Counted from the first letter of the stretch, positions 44,348 through 55,110 are shown. The stretch: 64,000 nucleotides of DNA from Chelydra serpentina (GCA_037349315.1 JBAIAC010000001.1:34968001-35032000), one strand, 5' to 3'. Program-made: numbers and translations. The notes: a model not told the origin generated them from the sequence alone.

Positions 44348-44620
44348 AAAGCCCAAGCCGGGCAGCGGGGGCCAAAGCCTGAGCCCCAATGCCCCACGCG
44401 GGGGGACCAAAGTAGAAGCCCAAGGGCTTCAGTCCCAGGTGGGGGGCCTGTACTCTGAGCCCCACCATCCAGGGCTGAAACTGAAGCCCGAGTCCTGGGT
44501 GGAGGGGCTTAGCCTTCAGCCCTGGGCCCCAGCAAGGCTAACGCCAGCCCTGATGACCCCATTCAAATGGGATTGAGACCCACCTTCTTGGGGTCCCGAC
44601 CCACAGTTCGAGAACTGTTG
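44203..44620. mobile_element. hAT-type MITE with perfect duplication and G33 run
   Basis: Ends CAGGGGTTCTCAAAC and (complement) CAACAGTTCTCGAAC; ccctagcc is duplicated exactly (44195-44202, 44621-44628). Contains an uninterrupted 33-nt G run at 44313-44345, which yields proline-rich chance frames on the minus strand. 418 bp, non-coding. Confidence 0.9.
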
Positions 44621-44639
44621 CCCTAGCCGCAGTACTAAG

Positions 44640-44870
44640 CACCTTAACTACCCTTCCTCTCCGCTGTGAGGCAGGTAAGTGCTGCTATTAGCATATTACC
44701 GAGAAGGAATCTGAGTCACAGAGCAGTTATGTGCTAAGAGCCACACAATGAGTCGTGGACAGAGTTAGGATTCGAACCATAGAGTCCTGTTTCCCAGCCT
44801 TGTTCTCTGTCCAAGACCACACAGTCCTTCACAGAGAACCCAGGAGTCCTGGTTCCCAGCCCCTGCTGTG
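44640..44870 (-). repeat. MIR-like SINE
   Basis: 'ctgtgaggcaggtaagtgct', 'ggaatctgagtcacagagca', 'ggattcgaaccatagagtcc' and 'cccaggagtcctggttccca' show antisense MIR order including the tRNA-like B box. Confidence 0.6.
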
Positions 44871-45374
44871 ACTACAAGGAAACCTTCTTCTTGTCAAAGT
44901 ATTCTAGCCCATTTCCTAACAGCCTGAAGCCTCCAATCCCACAGCCACTGAAGTCACCTTCATCTGCCACTACAGCTTCATCCTCATGCCTCCCAAGCAA
45001 GAGCCCTTCTCCAGCCATGCTTGTGCTCTTCGTCTTTTTCAGCACAGCTGTTCCAAAAGGGGGTGAAGGGAATGGGGGGGGGGGAGAGACACAGCTGGGG
45101 CTCTGTGAGTTGCTGTCTTCATTAGGAATGTAAATGGGGCTGCTTGAACTCATTTCACAAATGACTGTCTCAGCATGGCTGATTGATGGGCAATGGGGGG
45201 TGGGGGGGACGATGTACTGAGCTGTGATAAAGAGCTACTTAATACAGATCTGCTCTTCACTCACCACTGCAGCTCCCTTTGTTTTCAACATCACAGGCCC
45301 CTGCTTTGCTTCCAACTAAATGGTTCCTTTGGCAAGTTCCCCTCAGTAAGCTGCTTTAAAGACACGGCTAAGAG

Positions 45375-45550
45375 CTAAGATTAAAGACAAGGGGGAGACA
45401 GAGAGAGAGAGACAGAAGGAGAGGAGGAGAAGGAGAGATGGGCAGAGGGTGGGGGAGACAGACAGACAAGAAGAAAGGAAGGGGGTAGAGAAAGAAGGCA
45501 GCCCGAGAGATCCAGAGAAGAGCAAGAAGGGGAAGGGCTGATGGAAAGGC
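45375..45550 (+). repeat. Purine-rich (GA) tract
   Basis: About 175 bp almost entirely A/G on the plus strand ('gagagagagacagaaggaga'). The antisense leucine/serine-rich frames (73-121 codons) are compositional. Confidence 0.75.
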
Positions 45551-45559
45551 GAGACAAAG

Positions 45560-45845
45560 GCTATGTCTACACTGGCAATTGAGGAACAAAACTTTTGTCG
45601 TTCAGAGGTGCTAACCCCCCCCTCCCCCCAAGACAAAAGTTTTGCCGCAGCAAGTGTCAGTGTGAACAGCACGTTGTCGGCAGGAGCGTTCGCCTGTCGA
45701 CAACGCAAATGCTGTTCATAGGGGGTGGAAGTATTTTGTTGGCAAAAGTGCCGACAAACAGCGGCTACGCGGCCCGACTTTTAGCGACACGGCTGTGTCA
45801 ACCCGGCCGTGTCACTAAAAGCCACGTAGTGTAGACAAAGCCAAA
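45560..45845. mobile_element. MITE with 'gtctacac' terminal inverted repeats
   Basis: Ends GGCTATGTCTACACT and (complement) GGCTTTGTCTACACT. Internal self-complementary stretches such as 'acaaaacttttgtcg' / 'gacaaaagttttgcc' and 'ggctgtgtcaacccggccgtg' predict a cruciform. 286 bp, non-coding. Confidence 0.8.
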
Positions 45846-45987
45846 GTGAAGGAAGGGTTGCAGGGATTATTTTCAGCTCATTAGCCTGCACCAAGTGAAT
45901 CAGTTTGTGATCCCAATGGCCAGCTCGACCAGTGCCATGCTGCTGGGGCACTTCAAAAATCATCAAACGCTCCCAGTTAGCAGCCTC

Positions 45988-46388
45988 AGGCCATGTCTAT
46001 ACCACAAAATTCTGTCGACCTAACTTACGTCGGCATACAGCACCGCAGTTACTAAATCGCTTGTGCGCGCGCACGCTTGGCTCCTTGTGTCGGCGCTGCG
46101 TGTCCCCCCAGCAGCGCTTGTATTGATTGTATTGTCAGGATGGGGCATTGTGGGACGGCTCCTGGAGGCCAGTAGCAGTCGACGTGAGCAACACAGTGTC
46201 TACACTGACACTCCGTCAACCTAACTACATCGACCGTGACTCAACGCCACTCGGGGAGGTGGGGTTACTACATTGGCGTAGAGAGGCACTTACATCAGGG
46301 GGAGCCAAATCGAAGTGAAGACACTTCCACAGCGAGGTTGATGCAAGGCAGCTTACATCAACCTAACTGCATAGTGTAAACTAGGCCG
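45988..46388. mobile_element. MITE with long terminal inverted repeats
   Basis: The left end ('aggccatgtctata', 'gtcgacctaactta') and the complement of the right end ('gcggcctagtttacact', 'gttaggttgatgtaa') pair over about 40 bp. The interior has 'gaggccagtagcagtcgacg' and a 'cggggaggtggggtta' segment shared with the 7903 and 51441 copies. About 400 bp, non-coding. Confidence 0.75.
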
Positions 46389-47614
46389 CAACCACGAGGC
46401 AAGGAGAGAAAGGCACCTTCATTTCTGGCAATGCTGGCTGCGGGCTGCAGGTGGGGGGAAGAATGGGAACACCTCTCTGTATGGCTGCCACTGAGCTCAC
46501 CCCAGGGAGGAGGCAGGCGGAGGGAACCAGTGCCAATGAAAAAGAGGCTTGCAACGGATGCTTGTGTGCTATCTGTGTCTGAGGGAGTAGGAGGGGCAGT
46601 GTGTGTTGCGTGCCCACGTGGGTCTGAAGGCGAGTGTGGGAGCGGTGTGCACGTGCGAATGACTGACAGCTCCCAGCACCACTGTCCCCATCAAAGATCC
46701 CTTGCCACGGTGCAGAGCTAAGGCCAACTCTTACCAAGTGCAGAATCAGGGGCCAGAAATGAGACTTCTTGCTCATTCGGGTTAGTCCATTTCAAGCTCA
46801 TCCCCATCCACACACGCAGCCCTGCCCGTACACATATCCATGTTTCTCACACACAACACACCCGCTCACTCTCAGCCACTCAACATAGACCCAAGAAAAC
46901 TGCCCTGCCAATGGAGGGTTTGGCCAAGGGAGCTTCATTCCGCAGGGAGAGAACGGAACCCCAGGCCTTTCCTCTTCTCTGGCTGCATGTTCATTTGCTC
47001 TGTGAGGCCCAGCCAGGGCCCAACAAGGACATCCCAGGTCAGTCTATTTCCACTGTTTGTTTGGGCGGGCAGCCAGCCGGGCAGCCAGTGGCAGAACCAT
47101 TGTTTGTTAACAAATTAAATTTGATTTGAACTCATTCCTGGTTCTGCACCAAACAAGCCATTGCCCGCCGTGGAGAAGTAGGGGAGGCCCAGAACTTCCC
47201 ATACCATGAGAACTTCTCCCAGCCCAGACATAGCCAGCCTGCCGCTTGGAGAGTAGATCAGTCTCTTCGAATCTGACCTGGCTGCTGGTCAGAAAGGCAG
47301 CTGAGGGTCTCTCTCACCTCCTGTGAGCAGCAGGAGGCTGGTTGTGCAATACTCACACCTGCTCACACTCATGCACGCATCCTGGAATGTGGGACTCTTC
47401 TGGTGGGGGAGCAGATGCCCCAGGGATGGACTCCAGGAGTGCGGGGGTCTCCCAGGCAGGCTGCACAGGGAAACTGATACCAGGAGGTGGAGCCATTGGG
47501 CTCTATGCCCTCGAGGCATGGACTCAGGAGTTGCATTTCTTAACCCACCACTGCTCTCCCCTGCTGACCTTTCCCTTCACTAACCCATCAGTTGTGGCTG
47601 CCAGAATATAACAC
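46389..47614. other. Non-coding DNA without recognised gene
   Basis: Frames of 131 and 96 codons overlap antisense at 46.4-46.8 kb and have no domain. 'ttgtttgttaacaaattaaa' near 47100 is a local palindrome. Confidence 0.4.
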
Positions 47615-47822
47615 AAGGTGGGTGAGGTCATATATTTTACTGGCCAACTTCTGTTGGTGAGAGGGACAAGCTTTCGAGCCACACAGACCTGAAGAAGAGC
47701 TCTGGATGCTCAAAAGCTTGTCTCTCTCACCAACAGAAGTTGGTCCAGTAAAAGATATTACCTCACACACCTTGTCTCTCTGATATCCTGGGACCGACAC
47801 AGCTACAACTACACTGCATCCA
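47615..47822. mobile_element. Palindromic Penelope-type tail
   Basis: Two arms of about 64 bp (47615-47678 and 47709-47773) are near-perfect reverse complements around a ~30-bp loop containing 'agacctgaagaagagctctg'. The arms carry 'aacttctgttggtgagaggg' and the right side continues into 'gacacagctacaactacact'. This repeat type is abundant in turtles and crocodilians and resembles Penelope-element 3' tails in having 'gaagaag' and 'aaagctt' segments; family assignment is an inference. Confidence 0.65.
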
Positions 47823-48010
47823 GAATACAACACAGGAAGCACACTAAGGCCCGATGCCTGAGGGTCCTTTGACCCTGTTTCACGATGTGCAGGTCAAGCT
47901 GAGTAGGATGGAAAACACCCGGTTTGGGCAAAGAGGGACACTGATTTCCACCCGGAACAGTCCAGCAAGCCCTGCAGGTGCAGAATGCTCAGGCGGCCTT
48001 GCAGCACAGC

Positions 48011-48150
48011 CATAGAATCATAGAATCTCAGGGTTGGAAGGGACCTCAGGAGGTCATCTAGTCCAACCCCCTGCTCAAAGCAGGACCAGCCCCAGCTAAA
48101 TCATCCCAGCCAGGGCTTTGTCAAGCCGGGCCTTGGTGCGAATAGCTTCT
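48011..48150 (-). mobile_element. CR1 LINE 3' end
   Basis: 'catagaatcatagaatctca', 'gggttggaagggacctcagg' and 'gtccaaccccctgctcaaag' are the antisense of the CR1 3' terminus, including its short terminal octamer-like repeat at 48012-48025. Confidence 0.9.
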
Positions 48151-49090
48151 GATTGAATGCTATTTCCCCTGCTCTGGTGCCCAGAGCTCTCGCCAGAACC
48201 ATGTCTGCAAGATTACTACTGTGTGGGCTGACTGACTGAAGGAAAGGTCCAATTCCAGGCTCTGGTGCCCAGTGTCAACAGAGAGGCACCAAGTGCCGTT
48301 CAATCTCCGGGGGTGCTGAGAAATTCCAAGATTGCCAAACCAGCCCATTGTGCCTGGCTCAGCCACTGGCAGGGAAAGGATTCAGCTTTGCCAGCTCCTT
48401 CCCCGACAGGAGCCATCGCTCCTCCCTCCAGACACAGAGAGCTGCATGGGAGTCAGGATTAAAGAACCCCTGACCTAATCCATCGCTCCCTTCCCCCAGC
48501 TCACAGCCCAGCCGCAACATTTCCAGAAGCCTGAGGAAAAAACCCTCCTCTCTTTTCATTGTTTTAATCCTCATTGTTTCCCCTGCGTTTTCTGGTTCTG
48601 ACAAGATGGGAAGCAACAAAACAGAGAGAGGGAAGCTGCTCCTCTAAGACGCCAGCCTGGCTGGGAAGAGACCGTCCCAGTGCTGGAAAGCCTGACTGAT
48701 CCCATGCAAAATGGAGCCCCAAGAGATGTACACAGACAGACTGTGAGCCTGACACCTCGTAGCAGCACGCAGGCTGCACCACCTCGGGCTTCCCCCGTCT
48801 TTGTGAGAATGGCACCTCTCCCTGTTGGGGGAGAGGAGAGGCTCAGCGTGCAAAGCTTCCCCATCCAGAGGAGGCAGGTGACCCCCTCCATAGCAGCGCA
48901 GAACCAGCTCAGGGATGGACACACAGCTCCCACCACCACCTCCAGGCAGCAAGAAGCTGCTGCTGACTGTCCCTCAAGGGGTCTTTCTATTATATCACCT
49001 TCCCACATTTAAGCTGTCCCCTGGTGGCGACCGCTGTGTATAGCAAGTGAACCCAAAATAACCAGCTGACAGCCACATTGGCACTGTAGA
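48151..49090. other. Non-coding DNA without recognised gene
   Basis: Overlapping frames on both strands (up to 145 codons at 48.57-49.01 kb) have no domain. A segment around 48540-48600 with ATTGTTTTAATCC motifs is unremarkable otherwise. Confidence 0.4.
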
Positions 49091-49131
49091 GATGGTGGGT
49101 GAGGTAGGGACCCACACAGCTACAACTACAT
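49091..49131. mobile_element. Deletion derivative of the palindromic tail
   Basis: 'gatggtgggtgaggtaggga' runs directly into 'cccacacagctacaactaca', joining the two outer ends of the repeat seen whole at 47615-47822 without its arms and loop. Confidence 0.5.
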
Positions 49132-49234
49132 GGCATTACAGCATTGGCTGCTTGTCCAGCGGACAAGAGCTGTGCTAAACATGCCTACAACAGACTGACT
49201 GCAGCCCCACCTGTCGATCTGGAGGTGCAGCCAG

Positions 49235-49538
49235 CAGGGCCGGAGCGCCCACTAGGCGACCCTAGGCAGTCGCCTAGGGCACCACGATTTGGGGGGCGGC
49301 TCGCCATGGCTGAGCCGTGAGGCGAGGGGGGGGCGGCTCGCCGCGGCTGCCTCCCACTTCCCGGCTCCGAGGCTGAGCCGGGAGCTGGGGAGGCGCTGCG
49401 GGTGGGGGGCTAAGCTGCCGGCCCGCGGGGGGGGGGGGAGCGGCTGCGAGGGGCGGTGTTAGATGGGCGGGGGGGAGGGCGCAGGGATGGTGCAAGGAAG
49501 TTTCACCTAGGGCGCGAAACTTCCTTGCACCGGCCCTG
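49235..49538. mobile_element. hAT-type MITE with perfect 8-bp duplication
   Basis: Ends CAGGGCCGGAGCGC and (complement) CAGGGCCGGTGCAAGG; gcagccag is duplicated exactly (49227-49234, 49539-49546). Very GC- and CpG-rich. The left 60 bp ('ctaggcgaccctaggcagtc') match the MITE at 31831. 304 bp, non-coding; chance proline-rich frame antisense. Confidence 0.9.
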
Positions 49539-49546
49539 GCAGCCAG

Positions 49547-50375
49547 TGTAGTTTACAGATCCCAGCATGCAGTGCTCCATCCTGGCACTGGGCTGTAATG
49601 TCTATGTGTCAGCCGCTCTGCAGTAAAGATTGGGACAGCCGGAGGCTGCACTGTAGAATTCGGTGGGCTGCCCTTGGCCTACGGCTGTACTGCGCTTACC
49701 CCGACCATAGAAGGAGGTCAAGCGCCATCCCCTTAAAGGACTGACTTAAGGAGAAGCACCTGCTCCAGCAGGGAATCCCAGCACTCCCATGGCAGGTAAC
49801 CAGAGCTGCTGCCATCTGAAGAAGGTGTTCCCCACTCCTACAAAGCCCAAGCATCAGTTCTGTGGACACTTGGGGTCCAAGGGCCCTTCCTTCCAATGAC
49901 ATTTCCATGCCCTAGTCTGAAGCCTCACAAAGTAAGAGTGAACTGGAGAGCTCCTCGTTAAGGGAGAAATCAAGGCTGTGTCTATGCTAATGGGAGAATT
50001 AGGTGACTGAAGGCAGCGTCCCAGACAGGCAGGACTGTCCCTTCCACACAGTCCCTTGGGCAGTCATTATATGCTGGTATTTATGAAGTGGCACAGCCAT
50101 CCGATCAGGCATCATCACTCACCACTGCCCCTCATATTGACAGATCCCCTCCCACGAGAGCCAAGTTAATTTGCTTCCCTTCTATTGATCCTGTGGCGAG
50201 TCACCATTAGTTGCAACCTCTCCTCCTCCTCCTCCTCTTCACGGGGGAAGGAAAGCAGGGGGCGGGGGGAAAGCAGGCTCATTACAAGAGAGCTGTGCTT
50301 ACAGTGCCCAGAGATGAAAGGTGCTGAATTGCTCCCTGGTCCCAACCACTCCATCCCCACCCGTGTTATGTATGA
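49547..50375. other. Non-coding DNA without recognised gene
   Basis: Contains an imperfect (CTC)n run near 50220. No exon recognised. Confidence 0.4.
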
Positions 50376-50545
50376 GCCCGGCAACGTGTCTGTGATTAGC
50401 AAATGCTCTCAGTTCCCTCTCCCCGCGCTGGGATATCGATTAGCCTTTGTTCACTGCTTTATGAACCCATTTGTTAATGGGCTGGGAGCTTGTAAATGCT
50501 CATTGGATTTCCTCTCAAAGCAGCCTGAATGAACCAGCGTGAGCG
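50376..50545. promoter_or_regulatory. Possible conserved non-coding element
   Basis: Unique-looking sequence with ATCGATTAGC, CCTTTGTTC (SOX-type), TTTATGAACC and TTTGTTAATGGG within 100 bp. Regulatory role is inference; no promoter element was recognised. Confidence 0.25.
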
Positions 50546-51439
50546 TGTTTATGAGGAGGAGAGTTAGAGACCTGCTGACACCTGCTAGGAAACTTCGATA
50601 AGTGCTGGCTCTGCCTAGCGGCCTTGGCCCAATCCCCTCGCACTCTCCATCTCACTCATCCCAGGCTCTCAATTACAGAGCCACATTTGCATGGGAACGG
50701 GATCATTGCACCGTGGGAGGCTGAGCAGCTCCTGTGGCTTGTTCCCCCCCCGCTCTGACCATGAGCTCACGTTGGCAACAGCACAACTGGTTGCTGTGGA
50801 AATGATTACAGGGGCTTCGCGGTTTTCTGCTCCTTAAATTGGTACAGTCTCCTCCTCTGTTTGAAGGCACCCAGCCCCATGGCAGCACCACGCCCCTCAC
50901 TCCGATGGCTCTGCTCGGAGCTTGGGCAGCTACACAGGTTGGCTCCAGCTAGGCTCACACCCTTATTGTGTCTGATGTTTAGAAACTGTCATATGAGCCG
51001 GGCACTCATGCACTATGGTGATGGAGGCTATATAAATACCTAGAGGTAAATGAAGTGCTCCTGACGGGACTATATTGAAAGCAAATTTCAAAGCTGCCTG
51101 CCCAAACATTCCCAGGAAACTGAATGTTAAATTTGCCCACAGGCATGTCATTAATGGAGGTGCTCGCATGCTCAATCCAGTCTGGAACAGGAACAATACC
51201 ATGCGAACTTTTTGATCAATCACAACGAGCCATCGCAGATCAGCTACTTGCAGATAAGCATTGGTGATCAGTTAAAAAGTATAACTATCCCCCCAAATGG
51301 TCCATATTGGTTGGCGTGCTGCCTGTACTCAAGGAAATGGTGAGCTGTCTGCAGATAGTCCCAAGCAGAAAAAGAAGCTGAATTGGTTGTACGTAATGTA
51401 CACTGCATATTGTTTGCTCAGGTCTAGATCTGTCTGTCT
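50546..51439. other. Non-coding DNA without recognised gene
   Basis: No exon, RNA gene or repeat recognised. Confidence 0.4.
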
Positions 51440-51440
51440 C

Positions 51441-52387
51441 AGGCCTGGCCTACACTAGAAAATTAGGTCGGTTTAACTATGTTGGTCAGAAGTGTGAATG
51501 ACATTCTTAAGCCATCCTAAATCCCTGTGTAGACAGCGCTAGGCTGACAGAATAATTCTTCCATCGACCTGTGTATTGCCACAGGCACGCAGGGGCGAAA
51601 GAAAATGCAGACCTGTTATTTACTAGGCTGCACGTGGCAATAGACTATATTGGTAAGGGATGCAAGGAGAATATGGGTCACGCTGCAAACTGCAGACACG
51701 CACACACACACAACTAAAATTAATCAATTTAAAGTTTTATTGGGGATAATTACAAGGGGTAAGGGAGCAGCATTAGATTAGCTAATAGAGTTAATGAAAC
51801 TTAAAACACACAATGACTAAAATATCTACTAACAATATCTATAAACAAAGATGCAGCATTTAGTAATAACTGATACTCACAAATACAAACCAATGCATAA
51901 CGACCAGCAAACGTAGAAACTCTGTTTGAAACACGTGAGCTGAGAGAGAGGCTTCGAGATGATCAGGCTCGGTTACGGGTGTACACGGGATACACAGGAT
52001 TCGTTTTTCTTTCTCCTCTTCCTGCCTGCACATGGCAGGCAGCCCAACTAGAGTACCAACTATGACATCATAGAAGTGTCATAGGGGACGGGGCCCAAAA
52101 CCTGTTTGTGTTCGTTTCTGATTGGCACAAGCAAAGTTAACACCAAGGGGGGAGCAGGTGCCTCAAAGTCTGGCTTTGCCCCCAAAAGGTGAGGAAATGC
52201 ATATTGCTTTAGAATGCGTGCCACACTGAATGACAAAAGAAGAGGCCAGGGCAATACCGGTATGGGCAAGTTTTTCAGGAAGCAGACAGGAACTCATCTC
52301 AACACGACCTAGCTACCGCCTCTCAGGGAGATGGATTACCTACGCCGACGGGAGAACCTCTCCTGTCAGTATAAGTAGTGTCTACCT
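51441..52387. mobile_element. 'gtctacac' MITE split by an LTR insertion
   Basis: The left part (51441-51570) begins AGGCCTGGCCTACACTAG and continues 'aaattaggtcggtttaacta'. The right part (52306-52387) resumes at 'gacctagctaccgcctctca' and ends 'gtagtgtctacct'. The two parts are continuous in the related copies once the inserted 51571-52305 segment is removed. Confidence 0.7.
51571..52305 (-). mobile_element. Solo LTR-like insertion within a MITE
   Basis: A 735-bp segment flanked by gacct on both sides (51566-51570, 52306-52310) interrupts a MITE. On the minus strand it has an AATAAA signal at 51736-51741 about 170 bp before its end and AT-rich U3-R-like sequence, with GTGTTGAG and GTGTATTG ends. 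A solo LTR from an LTR retroelement or endogenous retrovirus is the best fit. There is no internal coding sequence. Confidence 0.6.
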
Positions 52388-53535
52388 AGGGTTGTCAGGT
52401 GTCCAGTCGAAAAGGGGACCTGGCAGTGTCCAGTCAGTACTGTTGACCTGACACTAAAAGTCTGATTACCAGAGTAATCACAATCAGCCTCCCTGCCAGG
52501 AGGGTGGGAAGAGCAGCTACTGCTAGAGGAGCTACTCAGCTGATAGAGAGAACTGACTCCCAGACCCGGCTCCAGCCTCCGGCAGAGAGGTAGGTACTGG
52601 TGCCGCCTAGGGGGATCCTGTCTTCCTCCCGCCGCCCCGTGTCCTGATTGCCCCCGCCCTGGCCCCTCATTCCAGGGACTGACCCCCCGCTCCGCCCCAG
52701 CACTCAGCACACTGTGCTATTGTGTGGGGGGAGGGTCTGTGGGACTCTCCTGGACCCTCATGGGCCCTTGTACTAATCAAGGATTTGTCCCTGTCCCAAA
52801 GGAAGCTGAGTTGTAGCTGAGTGCAGCAGTTATTTCTGGGGTCAATTCCTGCCTCCTCCAGGGCTCTGGGAGGGAGCCACGGGCCTTGAGCCTAGCAGGA
52901 GGTAGGCAGTGTTCTCTAAGGCCTGGGACTTAGTGCCCACACCACCAGCACTCTGACCCAGGAGCTCCAAAGTAATAGCAGCGAAGAACAGCCTAAGGAA
53001 CCTCGGCTCTCTGCTGGGGACAACATCATGCTGTAAGGACTAGTCGAGATTAGACAATGTTTGCAGCGAAGCCAAGCTCCAAACTTGTTGCCTTGCAGCT
53101 TAGGAAGCGACTGTTGCACTGAGTTCCTCCAGACAGAGTAAGGCTTGTCACCACAAATACAAAATGCAGAGACGTCCCTAATGTTACAACGAGCCCATGC
53201 GCAAACCCTCTGGCAGTAGCCTCCTGCGGTGCACAAACCAGCGTGTAACAGCTGAGGTCCACACGGCACAACAAAGTTATTATGATCCATCAGTATAGCA
53301 GCCCTTCCTGAGGGGACCCCCTGGGATTGCTTAGGGACCAATCCCGCTATTAGATCTGTGCGGGCGAACCCTTGCAGCCAGGTGGTGCCCCATGGACTTG
53401 AATGGGATTCTGTGCAGATGGAAGGCTGCCCCCAAGCACATCCAGTTGCAGGATCAGGGCTTTATATTATAACCTCTTCAGGGCAGGGATCTGCTGGGTT
53501 TGCATTTTCCATGCAGCATGTAGCACAGCTATAGG
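52388..53535. other. Non-coding DNA, possible MITE remnant at its start
   Basis: 52388-52720 ('ggttgtcaggtgtccagtcg', 'ggacctggcagtgtccagtc') resembles another turtle MITE but only one end is clear. Frames of 114 and 141 codons show no domain. Confidence 0.35.
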
Positions 53536-53790
53536 AGTGTCACTGGGGTTGCCAACTTTGTAATGTTTAAAAACCGGACACTCCAGCAGGAGTGCCAGAA
53601 CCGCTCCTTCCCCACCCCTTCACCCTGAGGACCCGCCCATGCCCCGCTCCTTCCCCCAAGGCCTCGCTCCTGCCCTGCCTCTTCCCCCTGAGGCCCTGCC
53701 CCCATTTGCTCCTCTTTCCCCCTTCCCCTGTCACTCGCTGCTCTTCCCCTCTCTCCCCAACCTCTTCCCAGGTGAGGCGGGACTCACCTA
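53536..53790. repeat. Unclassified MITE-like repeat, partial
   Basis: 'ggttgccaactttgtaatg' and 'aaaaaccggacactccagca' start a C-rich stretch of repeated 'cccctgaggcc'-type units up to the CR1 junction. A similar phrase ('ggtgccaactttctaatgtg') occurs inside the MITE at 13574. Confidence 0.4.
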
Positions 53791-53794
53791 CATT

Positions 53795-54567
53795 TATAAC
53801 ATTTGTGGATGATGCCAAACTGGGGGGATTGCAAGTGCTTTGGAGGACAGCATTAGAATTCAAAATTATCATGACAAATTGGAGAAATGGTTTGAAATAA
53901 ATAGGATGAAATTCAACAGGGACAAATGCAAAGTACTACATCTAGGAAGGAACAATCAATTGCACAAATACAAAATGGGAAATGATTGCCTAGGAAGGCG
54001 TACTGCAGAAAAGAATATGGGGATTATAGTGGATCACAAGCTAAATATGAGTCAACAATGTAATACTGTTGCAAGAAAAGCGATCATTCTGGAAGGTATT
54101 AGCAGGAGTGTTGTAAGCAAGCTACGAGAAATAATTCTTCTGCTCTACTCAGCATTGATAAGGCCTCAACTGGAGTACTGTCTCCAGTTCTGGGCACCAC
54201 GCTTCGGCAAAGATGTTGACAAATTGGAGAAAGTCCAGCGGAGAGAGAAACAAAAGTGATCAAAGGTCTAGAAAACATGACCTATGAGGAAAGATTGAAA
54301 AAACTGGGTTTGTTTAGTCTGGAGAAGACTGAGGGGGGCCATGATAATGGTATTCAAGTATGTGAAAGATTGTTATAAAGACGAGGGTGATAAATGATTC
54401 TCCTTATTCATGGAGGACAGGACAAGAAGCAAGAGACATTAGGAAAAACTTCCTCCTATCAGGGTAGTTAAGCACTGGAACAAATTACTTAGGGAGGCTG
54501 TGGAATCTCCATCACTGGAGATTTTTAAGAATAGGTTTTACAAACACCTATGAGGGATGATCTAGAT
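53795..54567 (+). pseudogene. CR1 LINE ORF2 C-terminus, left part
   Basis: Begins with the RT catalytic region, 'TFVDDAKLGG' (53794-53823 region; FVDD stands for the family F-A-D-D). A frameshift follows, and then a 139-codon frame at 53840-54259 reads 'NRDKCKVLHLGRNN', 'DHKLNMSQQCN' and 'LIRPQLEYCLQFW', the conserved CR1 C-terminus. Non-coding 3' sequence continues to the hAT insertion at 54568 and resumes at 55013. Inactive because of 5' truncation and the frameshift. Confidence 0.85.
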
Positions 54568-55012
54568 CAGAGGTGGGCAAACTATGGCCCACGGGCCACA
54601 TCCGGCCCATGGGACCGTCCTGCCCAGCCCTTGAGCTCCCGGCCACGGAGCCTAGCCCCCAGCCCCTCCCCTGATGTTCCCCCTCCGGGGAACGGGGGGG
54701 AGGGGGGGTTGGATAGGCATGGGAGTCCTGGGGGGCCTGTCAGGGGGTGGAGGGGTAGATAGGGGGCAGGGTCCCAGGGGGGCAGTTAGGGGCTGGGGGT
54801 CCTGGGAGGCGGCGGTCAAGGGACAAGGTTTTACATGGGGGGTTGGATAAGTCAGGGGTTCTGAGGGGGGCATTCAGGGGGCAGGACATGGAAGGGGGCA
54901 GATAGGGGGCGGGGCCAGGCTGTTTGGGGAGACACAGCCTTCCCTACCTGGCCCTCCATACAGTTTCACAACCCCGATGTGGCCCTCAGGCCAAAAAGTT
55001 TGCCCACCCCTG
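54568..55012. mobile_element. hAT-type MITE nested in CR1
   Basis: Ends CAGAGGTGGGCAAAC and (complement) CAGGGGTGGGCAAAC. Flanks atctagat and gtctagta share the central tctag (5 of 8), consistent with an aged 8-bp duplication. 445 bp with a GC-rich interior, no transposase. It splits the CR1 copy at 53795-55110. Confidence 0.85.
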
Positions 55013-55110
55013 GTCTAGTAATACATAGTCCTGCGCCAGTGCAGAGGACTGGACTAGATGACGTATTAAGGGCCTTTCCAGTCCTACATTTTTATGATTT
55101 TAGGTTCACC
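55013..55110 (+). mobile_element. CR1 LINE 3' end, right part
   Basis: 'gcagaggactggactagatg' and 'gggcctttccagtcctacat' followed by 'tttttatgatttta' complete the CR1 copy interrupted at 54567. Confidence 0.8.

Noticed and set aside
44212..44468. Proline-run minus-strand frames
   Set aside because: The proline run is the complement of the 33-nt G run inside a hAT MITE.
45343..45708. 121-codon minus-strand frame with a hydrophobic stretch
   Set aside because: It is the antisense of a GA tract running into a MITE.
49235..49538. CpG-rich segment as a possible CpG-island promoter
   Set aside because: It is exactly bounded by hAT ends and an 8-bp duplication, so the composition belongs to the MITE.
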